A stretch of 64,000 nt of DNA from Bradyrhizobium prioriisuperbiae (GCF_032397745.1 NZ_CP135921.1:1488001-1552000), one strand, 5' to 3'. Counted from the stretch's first letter, positions 45,614 through 54,078 are shown. A program made the numbers and translations. Notes: generated by a model from the sequence alone, not told the origin.

Positions 45614-46634
45614 GACCCGCCTCCGTGACTGGCTGCTTGGTCGTTGCCGGGACGGCGTGCGCAGCCGGCTTGTCCTGGGCCGGCTCTCCGAATGTCAGGG
45701 TCAGCAACTGGCGGACGCCATTCGGCAACGCCAGCACGATGATCACGACAATCAAGCCCTCGACAAGCTTCCAGTAGACTGTCGTTGCCTTCAGCACCTC
45801 CTCCAGCCCCATCAGCACGATGGCACCGACCAGGGGACCGGCGACGGAGCGCAGCCCGCCGAGCAGCACCATCACCAGCACCGTTGCGGACTGATGCCAG
45901 CCCAGCATCTGTGGCGCGACAAAGCCGAACTGCGCCGCCGCGAAATAGCCGGCGACACCGGCGAGCGCGCCCGAGATCACGAACGCGGTGAGCCGGACAC
46001 GGAAAATCGGGAAACCCAGCGAGCGCGCGCGGCGCTCGTTGTCCCGCGCCGCGGCCAGCGCCCGGCCGAACGGCGAGCGCACCAGCATGTCAATCAGCGC
46101 GACCGTGCCGATCAGACAGGCGAGCACCACCAGGTAGAATACGATCGGCTTTTCCAGATTGAGCAGCTGATACCCGGCAATCGCGACTTCGGGCTTGGTG
46201 TTGACGTAGGCTCCATCGGAGCCGCCGGCGATCTTGGTGTCGTGGAACAGGTAGAACAGCATTTCGCCGAACGCCAGCGTCACCATGATGAAATAGACAC
46301 CGCGGGTGCGCAGCGCCAGCGCACCGATCACCAGCGCAACGAATGCCGCAGTCCCGACGGCCACCGGCAGCGTCAACCACAACGAGGCCGGATCGTATTT
46401 CGGCGTGAGGATCGCCAGCATGTAGCCGGCAACACCGAAGAACGCCGCATGGCACAGGCTGACCAGGCCCCCATGACCGACGGCGAGATTCAACGCCATC
46501 GCCAGCAGGCCCATGATCAGCGCCTTGGTGGCGAACTGCACATAGTAGGTCGGCACCACGAACGGCAGGCCGATCGCGGCGACGACCAGCACGGCAATGA
46601 TCAGCCAGGAGCTGAAGGTACGAGGCTGGTCCAT
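45606..46634 (-). CDS. livM: Branched-chain-type ABC transporter permease LivM
   Basis: 342 residues, about nine hydrophobic segments. The family loop RALAAARDNERRARSLGF and LTAFVISGALAGVAGYFAAA are clear. The start at 46634 shares one base with the livH stop (TGATG) and has GGGAGGTG directly upstream; an open frame to 46673 lies inside livH. The C-terminal tail after about 310 is hydrophilic (DKPAAHAVPATTKQPVTEAG), longer than in E. coli. Confidence 0.93.
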   Translation of the reverse strand: MDQPRTFSSWLIIAVLVVAAIGLPFVVPTYYVQFATKALIMGLLAMALNLAVGHGGLVSLCHAAFFGVAGYMLAILTPKYDPASLWLTLPVAVGTAAFVALVIGALALRTRGVYFIMVTLAFGEMLFYLFHDTKIAGGSDGAYVNTKPEVAIAGYQLLNLEKPIVFYLVVLACLIGTVALIDMLVRSPFGRALAAARDNERRARSLGFPIFRVRLTAFVISGALAGVAGYFAAAQFGFVAPQMLGWHQSATVLVMVLLGGLRSVAGPLVGAIVLMGLEEVLKATTVYWKLVEGLIVVIIVLALPNGVRQLLTLTFGEPAQDKPAAHAVPATTKQPVTEAGHG

Positions 46635-47506
46635 CACACCTCCCGTCGGCCGAGAATGCCGTTCGGGCACCACAGCAGCACCGCCGCCATCAGCACATAG
46701 ATCAGGATGCTGGAGATGCTCGGAAAGAAGACTTTTCCGAAGGTGTCGGTGAGCCCGATCAGCAGCGCACCGATGGCGGCGCCCGCGACCGAACCGATGC
46801 CACCGAGCACCACCACGACAAAGGAGAGGATCAGCATGCCGTCGCCCATGCCGGGAAACACCGTCGAGATCGGCGACACCACGATGCCGCCCAGCGCCGC
46901 AAGCGCGATACCGACCGCGAAGACGTAGCGGTTGACCCGGTCGAACGGAATGCCGAGCACCCGCGCCATCTCGCGGTTCTCTGCGCCGGCACGCACGATC
47001 ATGCCGATCTTGGTGCGGGTAATGACCAGGAAGATCGCTGCCGCAACGACCAGACAGAACACGCAGATCGCCAGCCGGTAGACCGGATACGACATGTTGT
47101 CGGTGAGCTGGATCGCGCCGCTGAGAAACGCAGGGGGCGCGACGGAATGCACGTCCTTGCCGAACAGGATCAGCCTGATTTCATCGACCATCAGGATCAG
47201 ACCGAAACTGAGCAGCACCTGCGCCAGGTGATCCCGGCCATAGAGCCGGCGCACAAATACGATTTCCAGCAGCCAGCCGACCACGAAGGCGATGATCACG
47301 CCGCCGACCAGCGCCAGCCAGAAGCTGCCGGTATAGGCGGCGATCCAGTACGCCAGATACGCCCCCAGCATATAGAACGCGCCATGGGCGAGATTGATGA
47401 CGCCGAGAATGCCGAACACCAGCGTCAACCCGCTCGCGACCAGAAACAGCACCATTCCATACTGGACGGCGTTGAGCAGTTGTACGCCGAAGGTGACGAA
47501 GTCCAT
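46634..47506 (-). CDS. livH: Branched-chain-type ABC transporter permease LivH
   Basis: 290-residue permease with about eight hydrophobic segments. FGVQLLNAVQYGMVLFLVAS and GLTLVFGILGVINLAHGAFY at the N-terminus and AENREMARVLGIPFDRVNRY in the coupling loop are typical. AGGA lies about nine bases before the ATG. The 163-base gap to livK contains a large palindromic repeat (47550-47635), which could set different expression of the binding protein and the membrane proteins. Confidence 0.94.
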   Translation of the reverse strand: MDFVTFGVQLLNAVQYGMVLFLVASGLTLVFGILGVINLAHGAFYMLGAYLAYWIAAYTGSFWLALVGGVIIAFVVGWLLEIVFVRRLYGRDHLAQVLLSFGLILMVDEIRLILFGKDVHSVAPPAFLSGAIQLTDNMSYPVYRLAICVFCLVVAAAIFLVITRTKIGMIVRAGAENREMARVLGIPFDRVNRYVFAVGIALAALGGIVVSPISTVFPGMGDGMLILSFVVVVLGGIGSVAGAAIGALLIGLTDTFGKVFFPSISSILIYVLMAAVLLWCPNGILGRREV

Positions 47507-47549
47507 TAAGATGGTCCTGTGGACAGCACTGGGTGATAAAATGAGTCCT

Positions 47550-47635
47550 GTCGTTGCCGGGCTTGTCCCGGCAACCCCGCTTAGGGACGCACTGCTCTCC
47601 TAAGCGGGATCACCGGGACAAGCCCGGTGATGACA
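47550..47635. repeat. Large palindromic repeat between livK and livH
   Basis: The left arm (GTCGTTGCCGGGCTTGTCCC, continuing CGGCAACCCCGCTTAGGGA) and right arm (ending ACCGGGACAAGCCCGGTGAT GAC) are close complements across about 37 bases each, around a ten-base centre. Nested within each arm is a small hairpin, CCGGG-CTTGT-CCCGG. Intergenic and noncoding; resembles the palindrome at 17154-17184 in its GTCAT/CCGGGC arms. Confidence 0.82.
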
Positions 47636-47669
47636 GAGTATGCAAGGAGCCGTTTCGCCTCTTACCGCA

Positions 47670-48875
47670 TCACAGCTTGCAGCCCCGCGCCGGATCGTCG
47701 ACGTTCGCCTGCGCGATCGACACCAGTTCGTTGCGGCCGTTGCGCACTTCGCGCAGATAAATGTTCTGGATCGGGTTGTGCGCCTTGTTGAAGCTGAGCG
47801 GACCGCGCGGGCTGTCGATCTTGGCGGCGCCGATCGCCTTCACCAGCGCATCACGCGCGCCGGCATCGCCCTTCACCGCGGTCAGTCCGATCTCGAGCAT
47901 GTTCGCGGCATCGAAACCCTGTACCGCGTAGATGTCGCCGTCCTTGCCGGTCTTGGCCTTGAACGCCTTGAGGAAAGCAAGGTTGGCGGGATTGTCGAGA
48001 TTGTCGGCGTAATGCAGCGTGGTGCGGATGCCGTTGGCGGCCGCGCCCTGCGCCTCGATGGTGCCGTCGGTCAGGAAACCCGCGCCATAGAGCGGAATGC
48101 TCTTGTTGAGCCCTGCCGCCGCATAATCCTTGACGAATTTCACCGCGCCACCGCCGGCGAAGAAGCTGAACACAGCATCCGGCTTCAGCGCCGCGATGCG
48201 GGTGATCAGCGCCTGGAATTCGACTTCGGGGAATGGCAGCGTCAGGTCTTCGACGATCTTGCCGCCATTCTTGGTGAAATTCTCCGCAAACGCGCCGATC
48301 ATTTCCGCACCGGCGGTGTAACGCCAGGTGATGGTGGCGACGTTCTTGTGCCCGGCGTCGACCAGCACCTTGCCCGCGGGGAAGGTGGTCTGCCAGTTCG
48401 AGAAGGACGAGCGGAAGATGTTCGGCGCGCAGGCCGGACCGGTCGCATCATTGGCGCCGGCATTGGGAATGATCAGCAGCGTATTGGTGTCGCGCGCGAC
48501 CTTGACCATCGCCATGGCGACGCCCGAGTGCACGGTGCCGACCACGAGATCGACCTTCTCGCGGCCGATCAGGCGATTGACGTTGTCGGTGGCGGCTTCG
48601 GGCTTGGATTCATCGTCGACCTGCACGAAGGCGATCTCGCGGCCGCCGAGCTTGCCGCCCTTCTGTTCGACATAGAGCTTGAAACCGTCGTCGATGAACT
48701 GACCGAGTTTCGCAAACGTCCCGGTGTAAGGCAGCATCAGGCCGACCTTGAACGGCGCGCCCTGGGCAATCGCGGGGCTGAACAGACGCGGCGTCACGGC
48801 GAGCGTCGCGGCACCGGCCGCACCGGACAACAACGCGCGGCGCGTCACGCGCAGCAACGCTTTACGATCGGACAT
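47670..48875 (-). CDS. Periplasmic binding protein of branched-chain-type importer, probably for aromatic acids
   Basis: 401 residues from ATG 48875. The signal is Tat-like (RVTRRALLSGAAGAATLAV). The mature part begins APFKVGLMLPYTGTFAKLGQ, then VQVDDESKPEAATDNVNRLI, VGTVHSGVAMAMVKVARDTN and SFSNWQTTFPAGKVLVDAGH. LivK-type fold (peripla_BP_6). Rhodopseudomonas uses proteins of this type for benzoate and hydroxycinnamate uptake; the assignment here rests on a ligase-like operator upstream and a neighbouring feruloyl-CoA-synthetase-like gene, and is inference. A TGCA-N6-TTCA motif lies 113-126 bases upstream of the start. Confidence 0.88.
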   Translation of the reverse strand: MSDRKALLRVTRRALLSGAAGAATLAVTPRLFSPAIAQGAPFKVGLMLPYTGTFAKLGQFIDDGFKLYVEQKGGKLGGREIAFVQVDDESKPEAATDNVNRLIGREKVDLVVGTVHSGVAMAMVKVARDTNTLLIIPNAGANDATGPACAPNIFRSSFSNWQTTFPAGKVLVDAGHKNVATITWRYTAGAEMIGAFAENFTKNGGKIVEDLTLPFPEVEFQALITRIAALKPDAVFSFFAGGGAVKFVKDYAAAGLNKSIPLYGAGFLTDGTIEAQGAAANGIRTTLHYADNLDNPANLAFLKAFKAKTGKDGDIYAVQGFDAANMLEIGLTAVKGDAGARDALVKAIGAAKIDSPRGPLSFNKAHNPIQNIYLREVRNGRNELVSIAQANVDDPARGCKL

Positions 48876-48987
48876 CAGCGTTTCTCCCTCTCCACATGGC
48901 ATTGTTTTGGCATTGTTGTTTTGCGCAAGTTGACCTTGCGAGTTGCCGCACCGGACGGACCTTGATCCGGACGCCGCGCCAGCGTTA

Positions 48988-49001
48988 TGCACCATAATTC
49001 A
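48988..49001. promoter_or_regulatory. Degenerate TGCA palindrome upstream of livK-type operon
   Basis: TGCA-CCATAA-TTCA, flanked as TTATGCACCATAATTCAAG. It shares TATGCA-NN-ATAAT-(G/T)CA with the motifs before boxC (21699) and before the CoA ligase (53912), in the same orientation relative to the gene. It sits in AT-rich DNA typical of a promoter. Confidence 0.5.
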
Positions 49002-49079
49002 AGAATTTGTCTAAAATCAAGAAATATAATTCCGGTTCATTGGGATTTTAGGCTGATCCCGGAGGTCCCTCACCCTAAT

Positions 49080-50195
49080 CTACTTCAGCAAATCAAACGA
49101 CGTCTGGCTCAGCGTCTGGCCGTTCACCATCACATCGACGAGGTGCCGGCCGGGATGATGGGCGCGCACACTGAAGTCACGGATCGACTGCCGTCTTTGC
49201 AGGGTCACGGACTCGCCGGGTGCCAGGGTCAGCGTCTTCAGTTTGAACACCTTGCGCGACTTGCGTGCTTCCGCCCGCACGTAATGAATGGCGTAATCCA
49301 CCACCAGTTTCTGCGGGCGATCACTGGTCGACGTGAGATCGAACGACAAGGTGATGGCCTCGCCAAGCCGGATTGTTTTGGGTTCGACGACCACCTTGCG
49401 CAACCGGACCTGCGCGTCCTCACCCGCCCCGATGATTGTCAGCGCGTTGCGATCACCCTTTTTGATGAGGGTCCGAAGCGCGTGCCTGACGATCCAGACC
49501 GTCCGGGGATCGTCGCGCGACCATCCCCTGATACGATCGAGCACCCAGCCGGGATGATCCTTGGTGATGTCGTTCAGATGATTGGCCACCGACTTGCGAA
49601 CGTACAGGCTCGGATCGGCCTTCAGGCTCTCCAAGATGGCCGCAACCGGTGCCGGATCGGCGATCAGCGGCTCGATCTGAAAAGACCACGGCAGGCGAGG
49701 CCGACAACCCTCGCTCGCCAGGCGTCGCACATGCTCGTCCTTGTCCTTGGCCCACGTCTCCATCACCGCCAGCGTCCGCTGGAGATCGCGGCGCATGAAA
49801 TGACGCACGGCGAATTCGGACGACCCGAAGGGCGTGAAGAAACGCAACGCGTCCATCGAGACGTCGAAATCCTCCGCGCCATAAAGCGCGACATAGTCCG
49901 ACAGCACCATGGTGACGAAGCTGTTGTCCAGCCGGGGCGCCAGCTTGCGCAGGATCTTCAGCGCAGGCCGAAAATTCTGAGCGAGGCCGACATGCAGCGC
50001 TTCAGTCACGCAGCGCAGCCGCTCCATCAGGGACCGATCATCGAGCCCGTACAGCGTCAGCGCCAGAAATCGCCTGGTATCGAACGTCGGGCAGATGGCT
50101 TTGGTCTCGGCACTGACGTGACGGATACGCGCCGCGCTGAAGATCTTGTCCTTGAGAGTTGCAGGCTCGTTCGTCGTATTTTGGGTTTTGGGCAT
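49080..50195 (-). CDS. DNA alkylation repair family protein with extra C-terminal domain
   Basis: 371 residues. Residues about 10-250 are HEAT-like helical repeats of the AlkC/AlkD type (LKILRKLAPRLDNSFVTMVL, SSEFAVRHFMRRDLQRTLAV, DPSLYVRKSVANHLNDITKD, WIVRHALRTLIKKGDRNAL). AlkC/D members remove positively charged N3/N7-alkyl purines. Residues about 262-371 form a separate beta-rich domain (IRLGEAITLSFDLTSTSDRP, LTLAPGESVTLQRR, DVMVNGQTLSQTSF), Ig/CARDB-like in pattern, which favours the AlkC-type layout. Cytosolic. Separated from neighbours by over 170 bases on both sides, so it is probably transcribed alone. Confidence 0.86.
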   Translation of the reverse strand: MPKTQNTTNEPATLKDKIFSAARIRHVSAETKAICPTFDTRRFLALTLYGLDDRSLMERLRCVTEALHVGLAQNFRPALKILRKLAPRLDNSFVTMVLSDYVALYGAEDFDVSMDALRFFTPFGSSEFAVRHFMRRDLQRTLAVMETWAKDKDEHVRRLASEGCRPRLPWSFQIEPLIADPAPVAAILESLKADPSLYVRKSVANHLNDITKDHPGWVLDRIRGWSRDDPRTVWIVRHALRTLIKKGDRNALTIIGAGEDAQVRLRKVVVEPKTIRLGEAITLSFDLTSTSDRPQKLVVDYAIHYVRAEARKSRKVFKLKTLTLAPGESVTLQRRQSIRDFSVRAHHPGRHLVDVMVNGQTLSQTSFDLLK

Positions 50196-50370
50196 TCCAC
50201 TGGTGTCCTTCGGGGTGATCGCCTCGTATCCGAAGGCGTCGCCTGAATTTGCACCGATGTTCTGCCAGTTCCTGTCAGCAATGTCGCGGAGGGCTCGACA
50301 GGCCCAAAGCCGCCTGCGCGATGGCTGTTTTGAAACGATCCGGATTTAGTTGTCGATAGCCCTGCTCACC

Positions 50371-51639
50371 TCAGAGCGCGGAGCTTCCTGCGACTTCTCC
50401 ACGCTCCAGCTTCGGCATGCTGTTCATCGACGCCAGATTGTCGTCAACAAGGTGCTGATGGGCCCGCAATGTCTCGATAAGCCGGTCGATATCCCCGCGG
50501 GTATGCCCGGCGTTGAGCTGGACCCGAAGGCGCGCCTTGCGCAGCGGCACGGCCGGGAAACGAACGGCGTCGATGTGAATGCCGGCCTCGCCGAGCGACA
50601 GCGCAAGCGCGTCGGCGGCATCTTCATCTCCGACCAGAATTGGAACGATGGGAGATTCCGTCGATACCAGCGGATAGGGCAGCTCGGACATCCGTTTGAC
50701 GAAATAACGCTGATTGTCCCAGAGACGAGCACGGCGTTCGGGTTCGTCCACGACCATGTCGACGGCTTCACTGAGGGCAACCGCTTGATCCGGTGGCAAA
50801 GTCGACGTGAATCCGTACGCCGAACAGGCCAGACGAATGATCTCCGCGATATGCGCTTCGGTCGCGATGAAGCCGCCGATGCCGCCATAGGCCTTGCTCA
50901 GCGTGCCCATGTAGATCATGCGCTCGCTGGCGACGCCGAAATGTTCGGCGATCCCGCCGCCGTGTTCGCCGAGAATGCCGGTCCCGTGCGCATCGTCGAC
51001 ATAGAGCGTCGCGTCGTAGCGTTCAGCGAGTTGCAACAGATCGGGCAACGGCGCGATGTCGCCGTCCTGGCTGAAGACCCCGTCGGTAACGATGATCTTG
51101 GTCGTCGCGCTCGATCTCTTGAGCAGGACTTCAAGATGATTGAGATCGAGATGTCGATATGTCCCCCGCGCGGCTCCCGACATCCGGATGCCTTCACGGA
51201 TGCTGACATGATTAAATTCATCGCTGAAATAGGCGTAGGTATGTTCGTGTTGGCTCGTGAAACCATAGACACGCGCGTATTTGGATGTTTGCGGAAGAAT
51301 CGACAGAACGCCGAGGTTCGCCATGTATCCCGTTGCGAACAGGACGGCCGCATCCTTCTTCTTGCAGACCGCGAGCTTGTGCTCGAGCTCGCCGTACACT
51401 GCCAGATTTCCGCCAAGCAGCCGCGACTCGCAATTCCCCACGCCGTAGGCGTCAAGGCCGCGCTTCGCAGCCCGGATCAAACGAGGGCTTGTCGCAAGAG
51501 ACAGATAGTTGTTGGTGCTGAAAGAGACGAACTTTTTGCCGTTGGCCTGAAAAGCCGGACTGGGCAGGGATTCAACCGGATCGCCGTCAAACAAATTCTG
51601 GTGGACGAGCCACTCGGCCATTTCAACAAATTCTCGCAC
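50371..51639 (-). CDS. PLP-dependent alpha-oxoamine synthase family protein
   Basis: About 422 residues from GTG 51639, which has AGGAG five bases upstream; ATG 51699 or 51621 are alternatives. Family features are FSTNNYLSLATSP, YGVGNCESRLLGGNLAVYGE, the VDDAHGTGILGEHGGG cofactor aspartate/histidine, and the Schiff-base lysine in MGTLSKAYGGIGGF. The group includes BioF, 2-amino-3-ketobutyrate CoA ligase, 5-aminolevulinate synthase, SPT and CqsA. There is no biotin, haem or sphingolipid neighbour, so the acyl and amino substrates are unknown. It lies alone, 301 bases downstream of the CoA ligase gene, with a direct repeat upstream. Confidence 0.87.
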   Translation of the reverse strand: MREFVEMAEWLVHQNLFDGDPVESLPSPAFQANGKKFVSFSTNNYLSLATSPRLIRAAKRGLDAYGVGNCESRLLGGNLAVYGELEHKLAVCKKKDAAVLFATGYMANLGVLSILPQTSKYARVYGFTSQHEHTYAYFSDEFNHVSIREGIRMSGAARGTYRHLDLNHLEVLLKRSSATTKIIVTDGVFSQDGDIAPLPDLLQLAERYDATLYVDDAHGTGILGEHGGGIAEHFGVASERMIYMGTLSKAYGGIGGFIATEAHIAEIIRLACSAYGFTSTLPPDQAVALSEAVDMVVDEPERRARLWDNQRYFVKRMSELPYPLVSTESPIVPILVGDEDAADALALSLGEAGIHIDAVRFPAVPLRKARLRVQLNAGHTRGDIDRLIETLRAHQHLVDDNLASMNSMPKLERGEVAGSSAL

Positions 51640-51788
51640 GCGAACTCCTGCTCCCCTCGCATCCCCTGAAATTCTCGGAAACGAAGCAGCATTGATCATG
51701 CGCAAGATTGCATTGACAAGCACCGAGTTGAAACAACGCGCAACAAGAAGCATCGCGCGGTGCAAAATCCTGCTTTTGTCAAACCCGT

Positions 51789-51823
51789 GTAAGCTTGGTG
51801 TAAGGTTCGCGTAAGCTTGGTGT
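51789..51823. repeat. Tandem 13-base direct repeat upstream of oxoamine synthase gene
   Basis: GTAAGCTTGGTGT occurs at 51789-51801 and 51811-51823, a 22-base period equal to about two turns of the helix, 150-184 bases upstream of the synthase start. The two copies are identical and a third partial copy (GTAAGGTTCGC) sits between. The rest of the 301-base gap 51640-51940 shows no gene. An activator or repressor binding on one face of DNA is plausible. Confidence 0.6.
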
Positions 51824-51940
51824 CGATTCCTGGTCTAGACCCACAGGCACGGCCTGATGCCCGTATCATCAGATTTGAGTGATTCGGCCCCAGGCGTGGA
51901 GTCAACATTGGTGCCGGGGCCTTGACCTCCAGCGCCTGGC

Positions 51941-53797
51941 TTACAAGACGATGCAATCCGGTGACGCGCGATCAGCGAGGCGTTCAACGAGATCAGCGCG
52001 GCGGGCCAGCACCGCGCGCTGGTTGACATAGCCCTTGTCGGTGATCTCGCCGCCATCGACCGACGGCGGCTCCGCTTGCAGCAAGGCCCGCGTCGCGAAC
52101 GACGATGATCCGCCACCCTGCGCCTTCAGTTTTTGCAGCCCGGCTCGAACCGCCTCGCGCACCGCCAGATGTGCGATCACGTCATTGACCGGGGTCGTAT
52201 CCGCAAGTCCCGCCAGCGCGCGGCAGGCGGCGATGTTCGGAAAGACCAGGAAACGCACGTCGTCACCGCTATGACCACACACCACGATGTCCTGCGCCAG
52301 CGGCGCCAGCGCCGCGATGCCGGCGACGCGAAGAGTGCCGACACTGACCCAGGTGCCGGAGGTCAATTTGAAGTCCTCGCTGACCCGGCCATCAAAAAAC
52401 AGACCGAGTTCGGGGCGCTGCGGATCGGCGAGTTTCACCGCGTCGCCCATCAAATAGAATTTTTCATCGTCGAACGCCTGCGCCGTCAGCTCCGGCGCCT
52501 TCCAGTAACCGGGCGTGACATTGGGGCCGCGGACCCGCACCTCGAGCTTGTCGCCTGATGGTACCAGCTTGATCTGCGTGCCGGGGATCGGCACGCCGAT
52601 ATTTCCGGAGCGCTGCGCCTGGAAATGGCAGTCGGTGGCGAGCGGCGAGGTTTCGGTCGAACCCCAGGCCGACACCATCGGAATCGCTCGGCCGATGGTC
52701 TTGATCGACAGCTCCTCCAGCGCTTCCCACAAATTCTGCGGCAGCGCGGCGCCGGCGTAGAACACAAGACGGACTTCGCGGAAAAAGCGCTGGCGCAGCT
52801 CTTCGTCCTCGCGCAACGCCGAGATCAGCATGTCGAAGCCACGGGGCACGTTGACATACACCGTCGGCATGACGCTGCGCAGGTTGGCGAGCGAGATGGC
52901 GAACAGGTTCGGCAGCGGCTTGCCACCGTCGATGTACAGCGTACCGCCATTGCGCAGCACCATATTGAAATCGTGGTTGGCGCCGAAGGTGTGGCTCCAT
53001 GGCAGCCAGTCCAGCATCACCAGATCGGCGGTGTTCAGGAACGGCCAGACCTGCGCCTTCGCCGCCTGGTTCGAGGTGAGCATGCGATGCGTGTTGATGA
53101 CAGCCTTTGGCGTGCCGGTCGAACCGGACGTGAACAGGAATTTGGCGATGGTGTCGGGTTCGATCTGCGCGAAAGCCCCCGCGACGCCGCTGGATACGGG
53201 CGTGGCCGCCACCGTCGCGAACGGGATCAGCCCTTCGCCATCGCGCGTGTTTTCAGCAATGATCTTTGCCTTGTGCAGCGGCGCGATTGCCGCGAGCGCC
53301 GGGGCGAATGCGGCCGCATCGGACACATAGATCGCGCCGGGATCGAGCAGGGTGATCATGCCCTTCAGCTTGTCGAAATCCTTGGAGACCAGCGAATAGG
53401 CCGGCGAGATCGCCGCCACGGGCACGGCGACATGCATCGCCCCCAGCGCTAGCAGGGCATGCGCGATGCTGTTGTCTGACAGGATGACCAGCGGCCGTTC
53501 CGCCGACATCTGTTGCGCAAGGATCCAAGACGCGATCGCGCGCACGGTCTGCCGCGCTTCGCCATAGCTGACCGTGGTCCAGGGCACCGATGTGCTGGCG
53601 CGCTCCGCCAGAAAGATCTTGTGCGGTTGCTGCTCCGCCCACTGCTCCAGCCAGTCACCAATACAGCGTGCCGGCGGATCGAGTTGCAGCGGCGACATGA
53701 GCACAATGCTGCCGTCGTCACGCCGCTCGATCTGTGTCCGCGGGATCGCGAACAATGCGGAGCCGTCGTCGCCCGAAACCTCAACAGCGAGAGCCAT
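51941..53797 (-). CDS. Feruloyl-CoA synthetase-like acyl-CoA ligase
   Basis: 618-residue AMP-forming ligase of the feruloyl-CoA synthetase type, activating hydroxycinnamate-like or other aryl acids to CoA thioesters. AMP motif FLFTSGSTGTPKAVINTHRM, LDWLPWSHTFGANHDFNMVL, SAWGSTETSPLATDCHFQ, KLEVRVRGPNVTPGYWKAPE and LFFDGRVSEDFKLTSGTWVS are present. The start at 53797 has an excellent AGGAGGG upstream. The length is above the usual 520-550 residues of benzoate-CoA ligases, as in feruloyl-CoA synthetases. No enoyl-CoA hydratase/aldolase or vanillin gene is nearby. TGCA-type palindromes lie 115-141 bases upstream. Confidence 0.88.
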   Translation of the reverse strand: MALAVEVSGDDGSALFAIPRTQIERRDDGSIVLMSPLQLDPPARCIGDWLEQWAEQQPHKIFLAERASTSVPWTTVSYGEARQTVRAIASWILAQQMSAERPLVILSDNSIAHALLALGAMHVAVPVAAISPAYSLVSKDFDKLKGMITLLDPGAIYVSDAAAFAPALAAIAPLHKAKIIAENTRDGEGLIPFATVAATPVSSGVAGAFAQIEPDTIAKFLFTSGSTGTPKAVINTHRMLTSNQAAKAQVWPFLNTADLVMLDWLPWSHTFGANHDFNMVLRNGGTLYIDGGKPLPNLFAISLANLRSVMPTVYVNVPRGFDMLISALREDEELRQRFFREVRLVFYAGAALPQNLWEALEELSIKTIGRAIPMVSAWGSTETSPLATDCHFQAQRSGNIGVPIPGTQIKLVPSGDKLEVRVRGPNVTPGYWKAPELTAQAFDDEKFYLMGDAVKLADPQRPELGLFFDGRVSEDFKLTSGTWVSVGTLRVAGIAALAPLAQDIVVCGHSGDDVRFLVFPNIAACRALAGLADTTPVNDVIAHLAVREAVRAGLQKLKAQGGGSSSFATRALLQAEPPSVDGGEITDKGYVNQRAVLARRADLVERLADRASPDCIVL

Positions 53798-53911
53798 GAT
53801 CGTCCCTCCTCGTGGCACGGCGCACACATTCGTGGTGTTTTCGATCAGCCCTGACGTTGTCAGCCGCCGACGCGCGCCTTTGAATTCCTCAAGGTGAGAA
53901 TGGAGCAGATA

Positions 53912-53938
53912 TGCAATATAATGCAATACAGAGATGCA
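53912..53938. promoter_or_regulatory. TGCA palindrome cluster upstream of CoA ligase
   Basis: TGCA-ATATAA-TGCA (53912-53925) is a perfect TGCA-N6-TGCA, followed nine bases later by a third TGCA (53935-53938). The flanks TATGCAATATAATGCAAT match the boxC operator outside the two variable bases. It lies in the 358-base region 53798-54155 between this ligase and the divergent amidohydrolase operon, and 115-141 bases from the ligase start. Confidence 0.7.
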
Positions 53939-54023
53939 TAATTTTTCCGATCAGGCGGATGGGCGAACTGATTAAAATTTAAGCACAGCGTTTCAAAGAG
54001 TCGGAAAAATCCCATCCAGGCTA

Positions 54024-54043
54024 GAAAACATCATTTTGTTTTC
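54024..54043. promoter_or_regulatory. Inverted repeat in ligase-amidohydrolase intergenic region
   Basis: GAAAAC and GTTTTC arms separated by eight bases, in an AT-rich stretch that also contains ACTATGG and a T-run (54051-54060). Candidate operator or hairpin; no protein is assigned. The 358-base region has no gene. Confidence 0.35.
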
Positions 54044-54068
54044 ACTATGGTTTTTTCTTTCCTTACCG

Positions 54069-54078
54069 TTGTACACAA
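54069..54078. promoter_or_regulatory. Candidate GntR (FCD) operator upstream of ureido operon
   Basis: TTGTACACAA, one base off the TTGTATACAA palindrome common for FCD-type GntR regulators. It lies 78-87 bases before the GTG of the amidohydrolase gene. The GntR gene at 56731-57474 is the nearest candidate. Based on motif resemblance only. Confidence 0.45.
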
